Part shown: positions 32,123-40,623 of the stretch, piece after piece
Numbering within the stretch: the first letter of the stretch is position 1
Layout: each line of letters starts with the position of its first letter
Source: Parvibaculum sp039680535
Lineage (GTDB): Bacteria; Pseudomonadota; Alphaproteobacteria; Parvibaculales; Parvibaculaceae
Assembly (NCBI RefSeq): GCF_039680535.1
Contig: NZ_JBDKSS010000008.1
Coordinates: 1-64,000, forward strand
DNA length: 64,000 nt
Direction: 5' to 3'
The notes under the pieces: model-generated
What the model was told of the DNA's origin: nothing
What the model saw: only the letters and a program-made list of their open reading frames with translations
Database searches by the model: none
Translations under genes and position numbers: made by a program

Positions 32123-34315
32123 CTAGCCGCGCTTCGGCGCCTTGCGCTTGGGCTTGTCGAAGCCGCCGCCAGCCTTGCCGCCGGGCTTGCCACCTGCCTT
32201 GCCAGGCTTCTTGCCTGCCCATTCGGGCTTCCCTTTGCCGCCCGGCTTCGGCCCGCCTGCCTTGGGGCCACCGGCCTTCCCCTTGTAGGGCTTGTCCGAC
32301 GAATGCTTGCCCTTGTCGGGTTTGCCCGCCGGCCTGTCGGCCCGCTCCGCCTTCGGCGTCCACTCCCTGGGCTCATGCCGAGGGCGCTCGGGCTTTGCCG
32401 CCTCTTCGCCGCGATCGCGCGCGTATTCGCGCTTGGGCCCCTTCGCGCGTTCCGGCCTGGGTCCATCAGGACGCTCTGTCTGCTCGCGGGGGCTCCACTT
32501 TGCCCGAGTTTCACGAACTTCGCGGGGTTCACGGGCCTCGCGCGGTTCGCGGCGGGGCCGTTCCGACGGTTCGGACCCGGCGGTGCCTTCCGGCGCGGGA
32601 GCGTCGCCACGCACACGCTCGATGCGGGCCTCGCCTTTCGGCACGTTTCGGATCGAGGCCTCGAACTGATCGGCGACATCCGCTTGGACCTCGAAGCGCG
32701 TTTCCTGATCGTAGATGTCGATGGTGCCGATCTCGCGGCGTGTGACGCCACCCTGACGGCAGATCATCGGCAGAAGCCAGCGCGGATCGGCGTTCTTCTG
32801 GCGGCCGACATTGAGGCGGAACCAGACGCCTTCCGGCAGGCTCGAAACGCCGGTCTTGCGGCGCGGCGCGGCGGCACGGGGCTCGCGCGGCTCGCGATCG
32901 TTGCCGCGCTCGCGCTTCTGTTTCGGCCCCCGCTCGTCGCCAGCCTCGCGCAGCGGGCCGGCATCCAGCACCTCTTCCGGCGCGGGAAGATGCGAGCTGT
33001 AGAGGCGCGCCAGCGCCACGGCGATCTCTTCGGCGGAGCGCGACGCGAGCAGCGCCCTGGCCATGGTCAGGTCGTCCTCATCCGCAGTGTCTGCGAAGAT
33101 GTCGCTCGCGATCAGACGCTCCTGATCGAGCTTCCGGATCTCCTCGGCGGAGGGAGGCGCAACCCATTCGGGCCGGATATGCGCGTCGTTGAGCATTCGC
33201 TCGGCCTTGCGGCGGCGCGACTGCGGCACCAGCAGAACGCTGACGCCCTTGCGGCCCGCGCGGCCGGTGCGGCCGCTCCTGTGCTGCAACACTTCCGCGT
33301 CATGCGGCAGGTCCGCGTGGATGACGAGGTCGAGGTTCGGCAAATCGATTCCGCGCGCGGCAACGTCCGTGGCCACGCAGACCCGCGCGCGGCTGTCGCG
33401 CAGCGCCTGCAGCGCATGGTTGCGCTCGTTCTGGCTCAACTCGCCCGAAAGCGAAACGACCGAGAAACCACGCTCGGAGAGGATGGCCTGCAAATGGCGA
33501 ACGGCCTCGCGCGTGTTACAGAAGACGATAGCGGTCGGCGCTTCGGCATGGCGCAACACATTGACCACGGTGTGTCCGACTTCGTTCGGTACGACGCGGA
33601 TCGCGCGATAAGTGATGTCGGCATGGCCGCGCTCGCCGCCTGCCGCCTGAATGCGCAGCGCATCGTGCTGATAGGTCTTCGCGAGCGTCACGATCTCCTT
33701 CGGCAGCGTCGCCGAGAACAGCAGCGTGCGTCGCTCCTTCGGCGTTGCTTCGAGGATGAATTCGAGATCTTCGCGGAATCCGAGGTCGAGCATTTCGTCG
33801 GCTTCGTCGAGAACCACAGCCTTCAGGGCTGCGATCTTCAGCCGTCCGCGCTCCAGATGGTCGCGCAACCGGCCCGGCGTTCCGACGACGATATGGGCGC
33901 CCAGCGCCAGTTGCCGCGCTTCGGCGCGCGGATCCATGCCGCCGACGCAGGAGACGACGCGCGCCTTCGTCTTGGCATAAAGCCATGCGAGTTCGCGCTG
34001 CACCTGCAAGGCGAGCTCGCGGGTCGGCGCGATGATGAGAGCGAGCGGTTCGCCCGCCTCACCCAGAAACTCCGCGTCGCCGAGCAGCGTCTCGCCCATT
34101 GCGAGACCATAGGCGACGGTCTTCCCCGAGCCTGTCTGTGCAGAGACGAGCAGATCGCGGCCGACCGCTTCCGGCTCGAGCACGGCGTTCTGCACGGGCG
34201 TTGGGTCATTGTAATCGCGTTCCGCCAGCGCTCGCGCGAGCGACGGATTTGTCGGTAAAAAAGCCAAAGCTGAAACCAAATCCTGCTGGGTCCGGCGGGC
34301 GGTTTCGCCGCGCAT
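32123..34315 (-). CDS. DEAD-box RNA helicase with DbpA-like RNA-binding domain
   Basis: A 730-residue ATP-dependent RNA helicase. Motifs in order: Q motif PTPVQNAVL, I AQTGSGKT, Ia PTRELA, GG and Ib (VVGTPGRL), II DEADEM, III SATLPKEI, IV IVFCNTRE, V ATDVAARGIDLP and VI HRSGRTGRAGRKG. Near residues 465-540 a DbpA-type RNA-binding domain follows (WFRLNVGRQKNADPRWLLPM, FEVQADVADQFEAS). The last 180 residues are a disordered tail rich in Arg, Glu, Pro, Lys and Gly, ending in KPKRKAPKRG. DbpA-domain helicases act in ribosome assembly; the long tail suggests phase-separation or general RNA binding. The start at 34315 is chosen because helicase homology begins soon after. Confidence 0.93.
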   Translation of the reverse strand: MRGETARRTQQDLVSALAFLPTNPSLARALAERDYNDPTPVQNAVLEPEAVGRDLLVSAQTGSGKTVAYGLAMGETLLGDAEFLGEAGEPLALIIAPTRELALQVQRELAWLYAKTKARVVSCVGGMDPRAEARQLALGAHIVVGTPGRLRDHLERGRLKIAALKAVVLDEADEMLDLGFREDLEFILEATPKERRTLLFSATLPKEIVTLAKTYQHDALRIQAAGGERGHADITYRAIRVVPNEVGHTVVNVLRHAEAPTAIVFCNTREAVRHLQAILSERGFSVVSLSGELSQNERNHALQALRDSRARVCVATDVAARGIDLPNLDLVIHADLPHDAEVLQHRSGRTGRAGRKGVSVLLVPQSRRRKAERMLNDAHIRPEWVAPPSAEEIRKLDQERLIASDIFADTADEDDLTMARALLASRSAEEIAVALARLYSSHLPAPEEVLDAGPLREAGDERGPKQKRERGNDREPREPRAAAPRRKTGVSSLPEGVWFRLNVGRQKNADPRWLLPMICRQGGVTRREIGTIDIYDQETRFEVQADVADQFEASIRNVPKGEARIERVRGDAPAPEGTAGSEPSERPRREPREAREPREVRETRAKWSPREQTERPDGPRPERAKGPKREYARDRGEEAAKPERPRHEPREWTPKAERADRPAGKPDKGKHSSDKPYKGKAGGPKAGGPKPGGKGKPEWAGKKPGKAGGKPGGKAGGGFDKPKRKAPKRG

Positions 34316-34459
34316 CGAGACCTGTTCATCTGGGAAGCGCGCGTCATAGCACGGCGCAGGCAAAAACGCGCGATTAAATCGGCGGCGGATTGGGGCTTTC
34401 CAGGCAGGAAGCTCGCGGGCGCTCCGTTGAACGGGCGCCCGCGAGCCATCGTCTCTGCG

Positions 34460-35383
34460 TCACTCGGCCGCGATGGCGACCGGGCCGGGCTTGATGCTCC
34501 GGCTGCGGCGACCGTCGACGCTCACCGGCACCTCGCCCGCCAGTGTGACCCGGCGCATGACGCGATGGGCGTCGCCATAGTCATTCACCGCATAATGCTG
34601 CGTCGCCCGGTTGTCCCAGATGGCAACATCGCCGGCTGCCCAGCGCCAGCGGACCGTATTTTCAAGACGGGTCACATGGTCCTGGAAGATGGAGAAGAGC
34701 CGCGCCGAATCCGCCGTCGACACGCCGAGAATCCGCTTCACGAAATGGCCCGTCAGCAGGTGCTTTTCGCCGGTTTCGGGATGGACATGCACGATCGGGT
34801 GTTCGGTCTCGTAAACTGTCGAGGCAAAGACTTCCCTATGCCGTTTGATCTGCTCGTCGGTAATGACCCGACGCACGGCGGCATAGTCATAATCGTTGGT
34901 GTGCAGCGCCCAGAGCTGATCGGCAAAGGCCTTGAATTCCGGCGAAAGGTCTTCGTAGGCCGCCGCCGTGTTCGACCATACCGTGTCGCCGCCCGCCGCC
35001 GGAACCACGACTGCGCGCAGGATCGAAGCCCAGGGATAGGCGTCGAGGAAGGTGACATCGGTGTGCCAGGAATTGGCGCGACCGCCGACTTCCGAGTTGA
35101 GTTCGAGAAGGTACGAACTCCCCGGCCGGACCGGCACGGTCGGATGCGCGACCGGCGTGCCGATGGCCTCAGCGAAGGCTTCCTGCGAGGCGTCGTCGAG
35201 ATGTGCCTGATCGCGGAAGAAAAGCACCTTGTGGCGCAGCAGCGACTGACGAAACGCTGCGAGCGTCGCCGGGCTCAGATCCGCCCCAAGCTTCAATCCG
35301 CGCACTTCCGCGCCGATGCGCCCCGCCACGGGGACAACCTCAAAGCCGAGCTCGGCGAGGGTCTGTTTGTCGTTTGCCGTCAT
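34460..35383 (-). CDS. TauD/TfdA-family alpha-ketoglutarate-dependent dioxygenase
   Basis: A 307-residue non-haem iron oxygenase. The facial triad is visible: NSWHTDVTF (His, Asp) and WDNRATQHYAVND (distal His), with the 2-oxoglutarate arginine in HRVMRRVTL. Related enzymes release sulfite from taurine or sulfate from alkyl sulfates (AtsK). The link with sulfur is supported by position: it is divergent from an ssu-like importer, with shared inverted repeats between. A CAGGAGG ribosome site precedes the ATG. Expected to be made under sulfate limitation. Substrate not certain, so tauD is not assigned. Confidence 0.9.
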   Translation of the reverse strand: MTANDKQTLAELGFEVVPVAGRIGAEVRGLKLGADLSPATLAAFRQSLLRHKVLFFRDQAHLDDASQEAFAEAIGTPVAHPTVPVRPGSSYLLELNSEVGGRANSWHTDVTFLDAYPWASILRAVVVPAAGGDTVWSNTAAAYEDLSPEFKAFADQLWALHTNDYDYAAVRRVITDEQIKRHREVFASTVYETEHPIVHVHPETGEKHLLTGHFVKRILGVSTADSARLFSIFQDHVTRLENTVRWRWAAGDVAIWDNRATQHYAVNDYGDAHRVMRRVTLAGEVPVSVDGRRSRSIKPGPVAIAAE

Positions 35384-35418
35384 TTACGCCTCCTGAATGC
35401 ACTGCCATGAACCTGGGA

Positions 35419-35522
35419 TTTCGAAATAACTTCCTTGTCCCTATGGAATTAATAGGGTTATATAATCACAACAGCAATGCAAGGCGTTTGTTTATTCACA
35501 CTCCTTGCTCGTTATTTCGAAA
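35419..35522. promoter_or_regulatory. Divergent sulfur-gene control region with paired inverted repeats
   Basis: TTTCGAAATAAC (35419-35430) and its exact reverse complement GTTATTTCGAAA (35511-35522), the latter touching the ribosome site of the importer gene. Between them lies CCCTAT-N7-ATAGGG (35439-35457). The two 12-bp arms, 35 bases from one gene and 2 from the other, suggest one regulator acting on both. A CysB/Cbl-like protein would be the usual candidate, inferred from function only. Confidence 0.5.
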
Positions 35523-35524
35523 GG

Positions 35525-36610
35525 ATGTCCACCTTGGTAAGGCGTATTCTCGGACTCGCTCTGATCCTCGCCGCCAGCCTCATTGGCGGCGCGCTCCCCT
35601 CTCATGCGGAAGACAAGCCGGCGGTGATCCGTATCGGCGTCGCCATGGCTGGCGTCGGCGGCCGCCCCTTTTCGGCAGGCACCTATATTTCGGCGGTGCA
35701 TGTGAAAGGCCTGCTCGAAAAGGAATTCGCCGCCGACGGCACCAAGGTCGAGTGGAACTTCTTCGGCGGAGCGGGCCCAGCCGTGAACGAGGCACTTGCC
35801 AGCGGCAAGGTCGATTTCGCCTGGCAGGGCGACCTGCCCGCGCTTGTCGGCCGCTCGCTCGGCCTCAAGACGCGGCTGCTGCTCGCGACCGGCACGCGTT
35901 TCAATACCTATATCGCCGTGCCCGCCGACTCACCGCTGAAGACGCTCGCCGACATCAAGGGACACACGGTCTCGAACTTTAACGGCACGCTATACCAGCT
36001 CACCGCCGCGAACATTCTTTCGACCGTCGGCCTCACCTATCGCGATCTGAAGATCGTCAATCTCGACAACGCAACGGCGCTTTCGGCGCTTTCGGCCCAT
36101 CAGGTCGATGCCGCCTTCACCTCCTATTATTCCTTCGGCCTGCGCGAAAAGGGCCTCATCAAATATCTCTATACGACCAAGGGGCAGGATCCGAAGCTCA
36201 CCTCGCAGGCAGGCTTCCTCGTCACCGATGATTTCGCGAAGACCCATCCCTCCGTCGTGAACCGCGTCGTGAAGGTTCTCGTCGGCGAGGCCCGCTGGGC
36301 GTCGGAACCGGCGAACCAGCCCGCGCTCTACGACATCTGGGCCAAGGTCGGCATTCCGGCTGCCTTCTTTGCAGAAGCGCAGAAAGGCGAAGACCCCAAG
36401 GTGCTGAACAGCCCCCTCTTCGATCCGTTCATTACGGCGCAGTTCAAGCGCTCCGCCGAAAATTCGCTGCACTTCAAGCTCATCCGTTCGCCCGCCGACG
36501 TCGATAGCTGGATCGACCGCGAGCCGCTCAACGCCGCCCTCAAGTCCCTCGGCCTCGAAAACTACTGGCCGCAGTTCGACAAGGACGGAAAGCCGGTGGT
36601 CGCCCAATGA
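35525..36610 (+). CDS. Sulfonate-type ABC transporter, substrate-binding protein
   Basis: A 361-residue periplasmic binding protein of the SsuA/TauA (NMT1-like) family. Signal peptide: MSTLVRRILGLALILAASL with cleavage near SHA. The mature part starts with PAVIRIGVAMAG, and shows the two-lobed pattern with FFGGAGPAVNEALASGKVDFAWQGDLPALVG, a hallmark of this family. The ATG at 35525 starts the signal peptide; the earlier ATG at 35477 is unlikely. First gene of a four-gene importer unit; the stop overlaps the permease start. Substrate likely an alkanesulfonate or a related organosulfur compound. Confidence 0.9.
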   Translation: MSTLVRRILGLALILAASLIGGALPSHAEDKPAVIRIGVAMAGVGGRPFSAGTYISAVHVKGLLEKEFAADGTKVEWNFFGGAGPAVNEALASGKVDFAWQGDLPALVGRSLGLKTRLLLATGTRFNTYIAVPADSPLKTLADIKGHTVSNFNGTLYQLTAANILSTVGLTYRDLKIVNLDNATALSALSAHQVDAAFTSYYSFGLREKGLIKYLYTTKGQDPKLTSQAGFLVTDDFAKTHPSVVNRVVKVLVGEARWASEPANQPALYDIWAKVGIPAAFFAEAQKGEDPKVLNSPLFDPFITAQFKRSAENSLHFKLIRSPADVDSWIDREPLNAALKSLGLENYWPQFDKDGKPVVAQ

Positions 36611-37521
36611 GCACGTCGAGTTTGCGGCGGGCATCGCGTGCGGCGATCGTCGAGCCGGAACCCACCCATAGCGCTGCGGTCATCGCCTTGCCGACGACCG
36701 CGGCGTCCGCGCCCGGGGCGAATGTCACGCCACGCCAGCAGGCGACGCCGAAGACACGCAAGTTCCTTCGGCGCCCTGTCCTTCTCGGCGCACTGACGCC
36801 ATTGGCGCTGCTCGCGCTCTGGGCTCTGTCGTCGCGTGCCGGGCTCGTTCCGCAACTCATCCTGCCCGCTCCCGCAACGGTCTATGACGCCTTCATCGCG
36901 CTGGTGCAGTCCGGCGAGCTTTTCGCCAATCTTTCCATCAGCGTTCAGCGCGTGGCCCTGGGCTTCGCGGCCGGCGCGGGGTTGGGCCTCCTCCTCGGCG
37001 CAGGCATGGGCCTTTCGCCGCGTCTTGAGCGTTTCCTTCGTCCGACGTTCCTCACCGTCGCGCAAATTCCCGTGCTCGCCTGGATTCCCTTCCTGATGAT
37101 CCTCTTCGGCATTGGCGAGGCATTGAAGATCGTCATCATCGCCAAGGCCGCGCTGATCCCGGTGACACTCAACACGCTGGATGGCTTCCGCAATGTTCCC
37201 CGCGCCTATCTCGAGGTCGGGCGCATCTACAGGTTCAACAATCTGCAGATACTCCGCAGCATCATGCTGCCGGGCGCGCTGCTGCCGGTCTTTACCGGCC
37301 TGCGCTACGGCCTCACCCATGCCTGGCACTCGCTGGTCGTGGTGGAGCTGCTCGCCTCGACGGAGGGCCTCGGCTACCAGATGGTCATGGCGCGGCAGCT
37401 CTTTCAGCTCGACGTGATGATCGCGACCATGATCGTCATCGGGGTCATCGGCTTCACACTCGACAAGATTCTCGCCCAGGCGGAAACCTCGCTCAGGCGC
37501 CGCTATGGAGCCGCCGCATGA
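36607..37521 (+). CDS. Sulfonate-type ABC transporter, permease 1
   Basis: A 304-residue inner-membrane permease of the SsuC/TauC family. A cytoplasmic N-terminus of about 60 residues precedes six helices. The EAA-type loop that meets the ATPase is AKAALIPVTLNTLDGFRNVP followed by ARAYLEVGRIYRF. It overlaps the binding-protein gene and the second permease gene by 4 bp each (ATGA), so translation is coupled. Having two different permeases suggests a heterodimeric pore, less usual in this family, where homodimers are the rule. Confidence 0.9.
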   Translation: MSTSSLRRASRAAIVEPEPTHSAAVIALPTTAASAPGANVTPRQQATPKTRKFLRRPVLLGALTPLALLALWALSSRAGLVPQLILPAPATVYDAFIALVQSGELFANLSISVQRVALGFAAGAGLGLLLGAGMGLSPRLERFLRPTFLTVAQIPVLAWIPFLMILFGIGEALKIVIIAKAALIPVTLNTLDGFRNVPRAYLEVGRIYRFNNLQILRSIMLPGALLPVFTGLRYGLTHAWHSLVVVELLASTEGLGYQMVMARQLFQLDVMIATMIVIGVIGFTLDKILAQAETSLRRRYGAAA

Positions 37522-38282
37522 ACAGGTTCGAAAAATATCTGGGCTCCGGCGTCACTCTCCCGCTCCTCATTCTGGCCGCGTGGTACCTCGGTGTGCATGA
37601 CGGATTTCTCGATCCCCGCATCTGGGCCTCGCCCGAAGGCGTCATAGCAACCGCGCGGGAACAGCTCACGGACGGCTCGCTCTACGAAGCGCTCGGCGCA
37701 AGCCTCAAGCGCGACCTGCTTGGCGTTCTCGGCGGCACGCTGGTCGGCCTCGCCCTCGGCGTAGGGCTCGGCACCGTGCGCCTCCTCGACGAGTTGCTGA
37801 GCCCCCTGCTCAATGGCGTGAAGCATATCGCGCTGTTCACCTGGATACCGCTGATGTCGATCTGGCTCGGAAATGGAGAACTGGCGAAGGTCACCTTCAT
37901 CGGCTTTGCGGTTTTCCTGCCCGTTCTGCTCAACACCTATCAGGGTGTCCGCAGCGTCGACCCCCGCTTGCTCGACGTCGCGCGCGTGCTGAAGCTCACG
38001 CGGACGCAGACGCTCCGCAAAGTGATCCTTCCCTCCGCTGCTCCGTCGATTGCGACGGGCATTCACCTCGCCCTGATCTATGGCTGGCTCGCGACCATCG
38101 GCGCCGAATATCTCTTCGCCGTCGCGCCGGGCATCGGCAGCAGCATCATGGAAGGCCGCGAACAGTTCCGCATGGATCTCGTCATTCTCGGCATGGCGAT
38201 CATCGGCGGCGTCGGCTTCCTTCTCAACGTCGTCGCAAACCGGCTGCAAGCCCGCGTATTGCGCTGGCAAGCCCCCCAATAA
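37518..38282 (+). CDS. Sulfonate-type ABC transporter, permease 2
   Basis: A 254-residue permease, also of the SsuC/TauC family, with six hydrophobic segments and an EAA-type loop (FAVFLPVLLNTYQGVRSVDP then RLLDVARVLKLTRTQ). Its extracytoplasmic ends differ clearly from permease 1, so the pair is not a recent duplication. Coupled to permease 1 by a 4-bp overlap and followed after 24 bases by the ATPase gene. Confidence 0.9.
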   Translation: MNRFEKYLGSGVTLPLLILAAWYLGVHDGFLDPRIWASPEGVIATAREQLTDGSLYEALGASLKRDLLGVLGGTLVGLALGVGLGTVRLLDELLSPLLNGVKHIALFTWIPLMSIWLGNGELAKVTFIGFAVFLPVLLNTYQGVRSVDPRLLDVARVLKLTRTQTLRKVILPSAAPSIATGIHLALIYGWLATIGAEYLFAVAPGIGSSIMEGREQFRMDLVILGMAIIGGVGFLLNVVANRLQARVLRWQAPQ

Positions 38283-38306
38283 CCCATATCGGATCGCACT
38301 CCAGAA

Positions 38307-39065
38307 ATGACGAACCTCGGCACACTCGACATTCGAAATGTCAACAAGCGCTTCCAGGTCGCGGGCGATGGCTTCGCCGCCATCGACGATTTGAGCCTCA
38401 CCGTGGAGCCCGGCGAATTCCTCTCGCTGGTCGGTCCGAGCGGTTGCGGCAAGTCCACGCTGCTCCGCCTCATCTCCGGCCTCGACGGCGATTATGGCGG
38501 CGAGATCCAGCTCGGCGGCACCCGCATTTCCGGCACCAGCCTTACGCGCGGGCTGATCTTTCAGGAACACCGGCTCTTCCCCTGGCTCACGGTCGAGGAA
38601 AATATCGCGCTGGCGCTCGAGAACTCTCATCTGAGCGCGTCTGAAAAGCGCGCGAGCATTGCCGAGCATATTGCACTCGTCGGCCTCAACGGCTTCGAAA
38701 AAGCCTATCCCCGCCAGCTCTCGGGCGGCATGGCGCAGCGCGCCGCCATCGCGCGCGGCCTCGTCAACCGGCCCGCCCTCCTGCTTCTCGACGAGCCCTT
38801 CGGCGCCCTCGATGCGCTGACCCGCGCCCATATGCAGGAGGAGTTGCAGCAGATCTGGCAGGCCGAAGGCATCACCATGGTTCTGGTGACACATGACGTC
38901 GACGAAGCGCTTTACCTCGGCGACCGCGTCGTCGTCATGGCGCCCCGTCCGGGCCGCATCGCCAAAATTGTCGACGTCGATCTGCCGCGCCCGCGCGACC
39001 GCACAGATGGTGGCTTCACCCACCTGAAAGCCGAAGTGCTCGAAGCTCTCGGCGAGCCACGCTGA
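38307..39065 (+). CDS. Sulfonate-type ABC transporter, ATP-binding protein
   Basis: A 252-residue ATPase of the SsuB/TauB family. All motifs are intact: Walker A GPSGCGKSTLLRLISGLDG, Q-loop LIFQEHRLFPWLTVEE, signature LSGGMAQRAAIARGL, Walker B LLLLDEPFGALD and the switch histidine in LVTHDVDEAL. It powers the importer made by the three preceding genes. No regulatory C-terminal domain. Confidence 0.93.
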   Translation: MTNLGTLDIRNVNKRFQVAGDGFAAIDDLSLTVEPGEFLSLVGPSGCGKSTLLRLISGLDGDYGGEIQLGGTRISGTSLTRGLIFQEHRLFPWLTVEENIALALENSHLSASEKRASIAEHIALVGLNGFEKAYPRQLSGGMAQRAAIARGLVNRPALLLLDEPFGALDALTRAHMQEELQQIWQAEGITMVLVTHDVDEALYLGDRVVVMAPRPGRIAKIVDVDLPRPRDRTDGGFTHLKAEVLEALGEPR

Positions 39066-39149
39066 GGCCCACCGAGACTTAACCGCCCGGCCCCGTCTAT
39101 GCTAACCGAACCGCCACCAGAACCCGGTTCGGAAAGGAAGGACGAGACC

Positions 39150-39806
39150 ATGAGCGCGCCTGATACCCAGGAAAGCAAGCTGCGCGCGGACCTTGTGCGC
39201 GTCATGCGCAAGATGGCCGCGAACGGACTGAACAAGGGCGCGTCGGGTAATGCTTCGGTTCGCTTCGGTGGCGGCATGCTCATCACGCCGAGCGGCCTCG
39301 CGCCCGATCTCATGGACGAGCAAGGCATCGTCCATGTCGCTGCCGACGGGTCAACCGAGCCCGGTGCCCTGCGGCCTTCCAGCGAGTGGGAAATGCATTG
39401 GCGCATCCTCCAGCAGCGCAGCGACGTTGATGCCGTGGTGCATTGCCACTCCCGCCATGCGACGATCCTTGCCTGTTGCCACCGGCCGATCGAGCCGGTG
39501 CATTACATGGTCAGTGTCACCGGCGGTGCAGAAGTTCCCGTCGCGCCCTATCGGATATTCGGCACACCGGAGCTCGCCGATGCGGTCGTCGCCACTATCG
39601 GCGAGGGCCTCGCCTGCCTGATGGCAAACCATGGCCAGATCGCATTGGGACACACGCTCGATCACGCATTGGCTGTTGCCGAGGAGGTCGAGGAACAGGC
39701 CGCCGTCTATTACGGCGCGCAGATTCTCGGATCGCCCCATGTCCTGAGCGACCAGCAGATGAAAGACATATTCCTCCGCTTCGGGGGTTATGGTCAGAAC
39801 CGTTGA
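39150..39806 (+). CDS. Class II aldolase/adducin-family protein
   Basis: A 218-residue zinc aldolase or epimerase of the L-fuculose-phosphate aldolase family. Key parts: GLNKGASGNASVRF near the start, TPSGLAPDLMDEQGIV, the zinc histidines VVHCHSRHATIL, and ANHGQIALG with a third ligand nearby. The reaction (aldol cleavage, epimerisation or decarboxylation) is not shown by sequence. The ATG at 39150 has AAGGAAGGA before it. It lies 84 bases after the importer genes on the same strand and overlaps the next gene by 17 bases; it may process the carbon skeleton of an imported compound. Confidence 0.88.
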   Translation: MSAPDTQESKLRADLVRVMRKMAANGLNKGASGNASVRFGGGMLITPSGLAPDLMDEQGIVHVAADGSTEPGALRPSSEWEMHWRILQQRSDVDAVVHCHSRHATILACCHRPIEPVHYMVSVTGGAEVPVAPYRIFGTPELADAVVATIGEGLACLMANHGQIALGHTLDHALAVAEEVEEQAAVYYGAQILGSPHVLSDQQMKDIFLRFGGYGQNR

Positions 39807-40575
39807 CCGGCCGCGCATCACGCGACAAGCTCGATCCAGTGGCAATGACTCCTGGCGATCCATAGTGACCGGCACCGGCAAGCGCACGACGAAGGCATCA
39901 TCCGCGGGAGGCGGCAAACCGGTTCGCCCGGTGCGCCGCGGCAAGGCGCAAGCGGTCGACATGGAAGTCAAGACGCAGCCGCTTCAGAAGCGGTCGCGCA
40001 AGACCTACGACGCCATTCTCGCCGCAGCCGGCGCACTGCTCGAGGAAGTCGGCATCGAGCAGCTCTCCACCAATCTCGTCTGCAAGCGCGCCAAGCTCTC
40101 GCCGCCTGCGCTTTACCGGTACTTCCCGAACAAATATGCGCTGCTGCGCGAACTGGGCGCGCGGCTGATGGAGCGGCAGGACGAAGCCGTTTTCGAGTGG
40201 CTGAAAAATGGCGAGTTGAAATCGGGCAGTGTCGAGAAAATTCGTCAGAGCATTTTCGTCATACAGGCGCGCGTGAACGAGATCACGATGAAGGAGCCCG
40301 GCGGCAGATGGATCATGCGCGCCCTCCGCGCCGTACCGACATTGCGCGAAGTCCGCATTGCCTCGCGGGAACTGGTTGCCGCCCGCATTGGCGAAGCGCT
40401 TGCCAGCATCTTCCCCAGCGTGTCGCCGCACCGATTGCTCGTCGCCGCGCGGCTCACCACCGAACTTGGATATGCCGCAGGCGAAATGGCGGTGGATGAG
40501 CCTGAGCATGCGGACGAACTCGTGGACGAACTCGCCTGGATGTTCGCGCTCTATTTCGAGCACTTCCGCAAATGA
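39790..40575 (+). CDS. TetR-family transcriptional regulator
   Basis: Up to 261 residues. The TetR helix-turn-helix lies at about residues 72-118 of the longest frame (RKTYDAILAAAGALLEEVG, LVCKRAKLSPPALYRYFPNKY), followed by an all-helical ligand domain. The first 60 residues are basic and not TetR-like, so the true start may be the GTG at 39865 or the ATG at 39961; the given start overlaps the aldolase stop by 17 bases. It probably controls the transporter/aldolase unit or the convergent thiolase. Ligand unknown. Confidence 0.85.
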   Translation: MVRTVDRPRITRQARSSGNDSWRSIVTGTGKRTTKASSAGGGKPVRPVRRGKAQAVDMEVKTQPLQKRSRKTYDAILAAAGALLEEVGIEQLSTNLVCKRAKLSPPALYRYFPNKYALLRELGARLMERQDEAVFEWLKNGELKSGSVEKIRQSIFVIQARVNEITMKEPGGRWIMRALRAVPTLREVRIASRELVAARIGEALASIFPSVSPHRLLVAARLTTELGYAAGEMAVDEPEHADELVDELAWMFALYFEHFRK

Positions 40576-40578
40576 AAA

Positions 40579-40606
40579 AGCCCGCAAGGCCGGAACCTTG
40601 CGGGCT
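40579..40606. terminator. Bidirectional terminator between TetR and thiolase genes
   Basis: Perfect 11-bp stem AGCCCGCAAGG/CCTTGCGGGCT with a six-base loop. On the minus strand it is followed by TTTTTC, a good Rho-independent terminator for the thiolase; on the plus strand only TTCG follows. Confidence 0.82.
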
Positions 40607-40623
40607 TCGTCATTCCGAACGAA

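Noticed and set aside
32102..34258. Plus-strand open frame of 718 codons opposite the DEAD-box helicase
   Set aside because: Shadow of a gene with ten helicase motifs in order; the frame has no recognisable domain.
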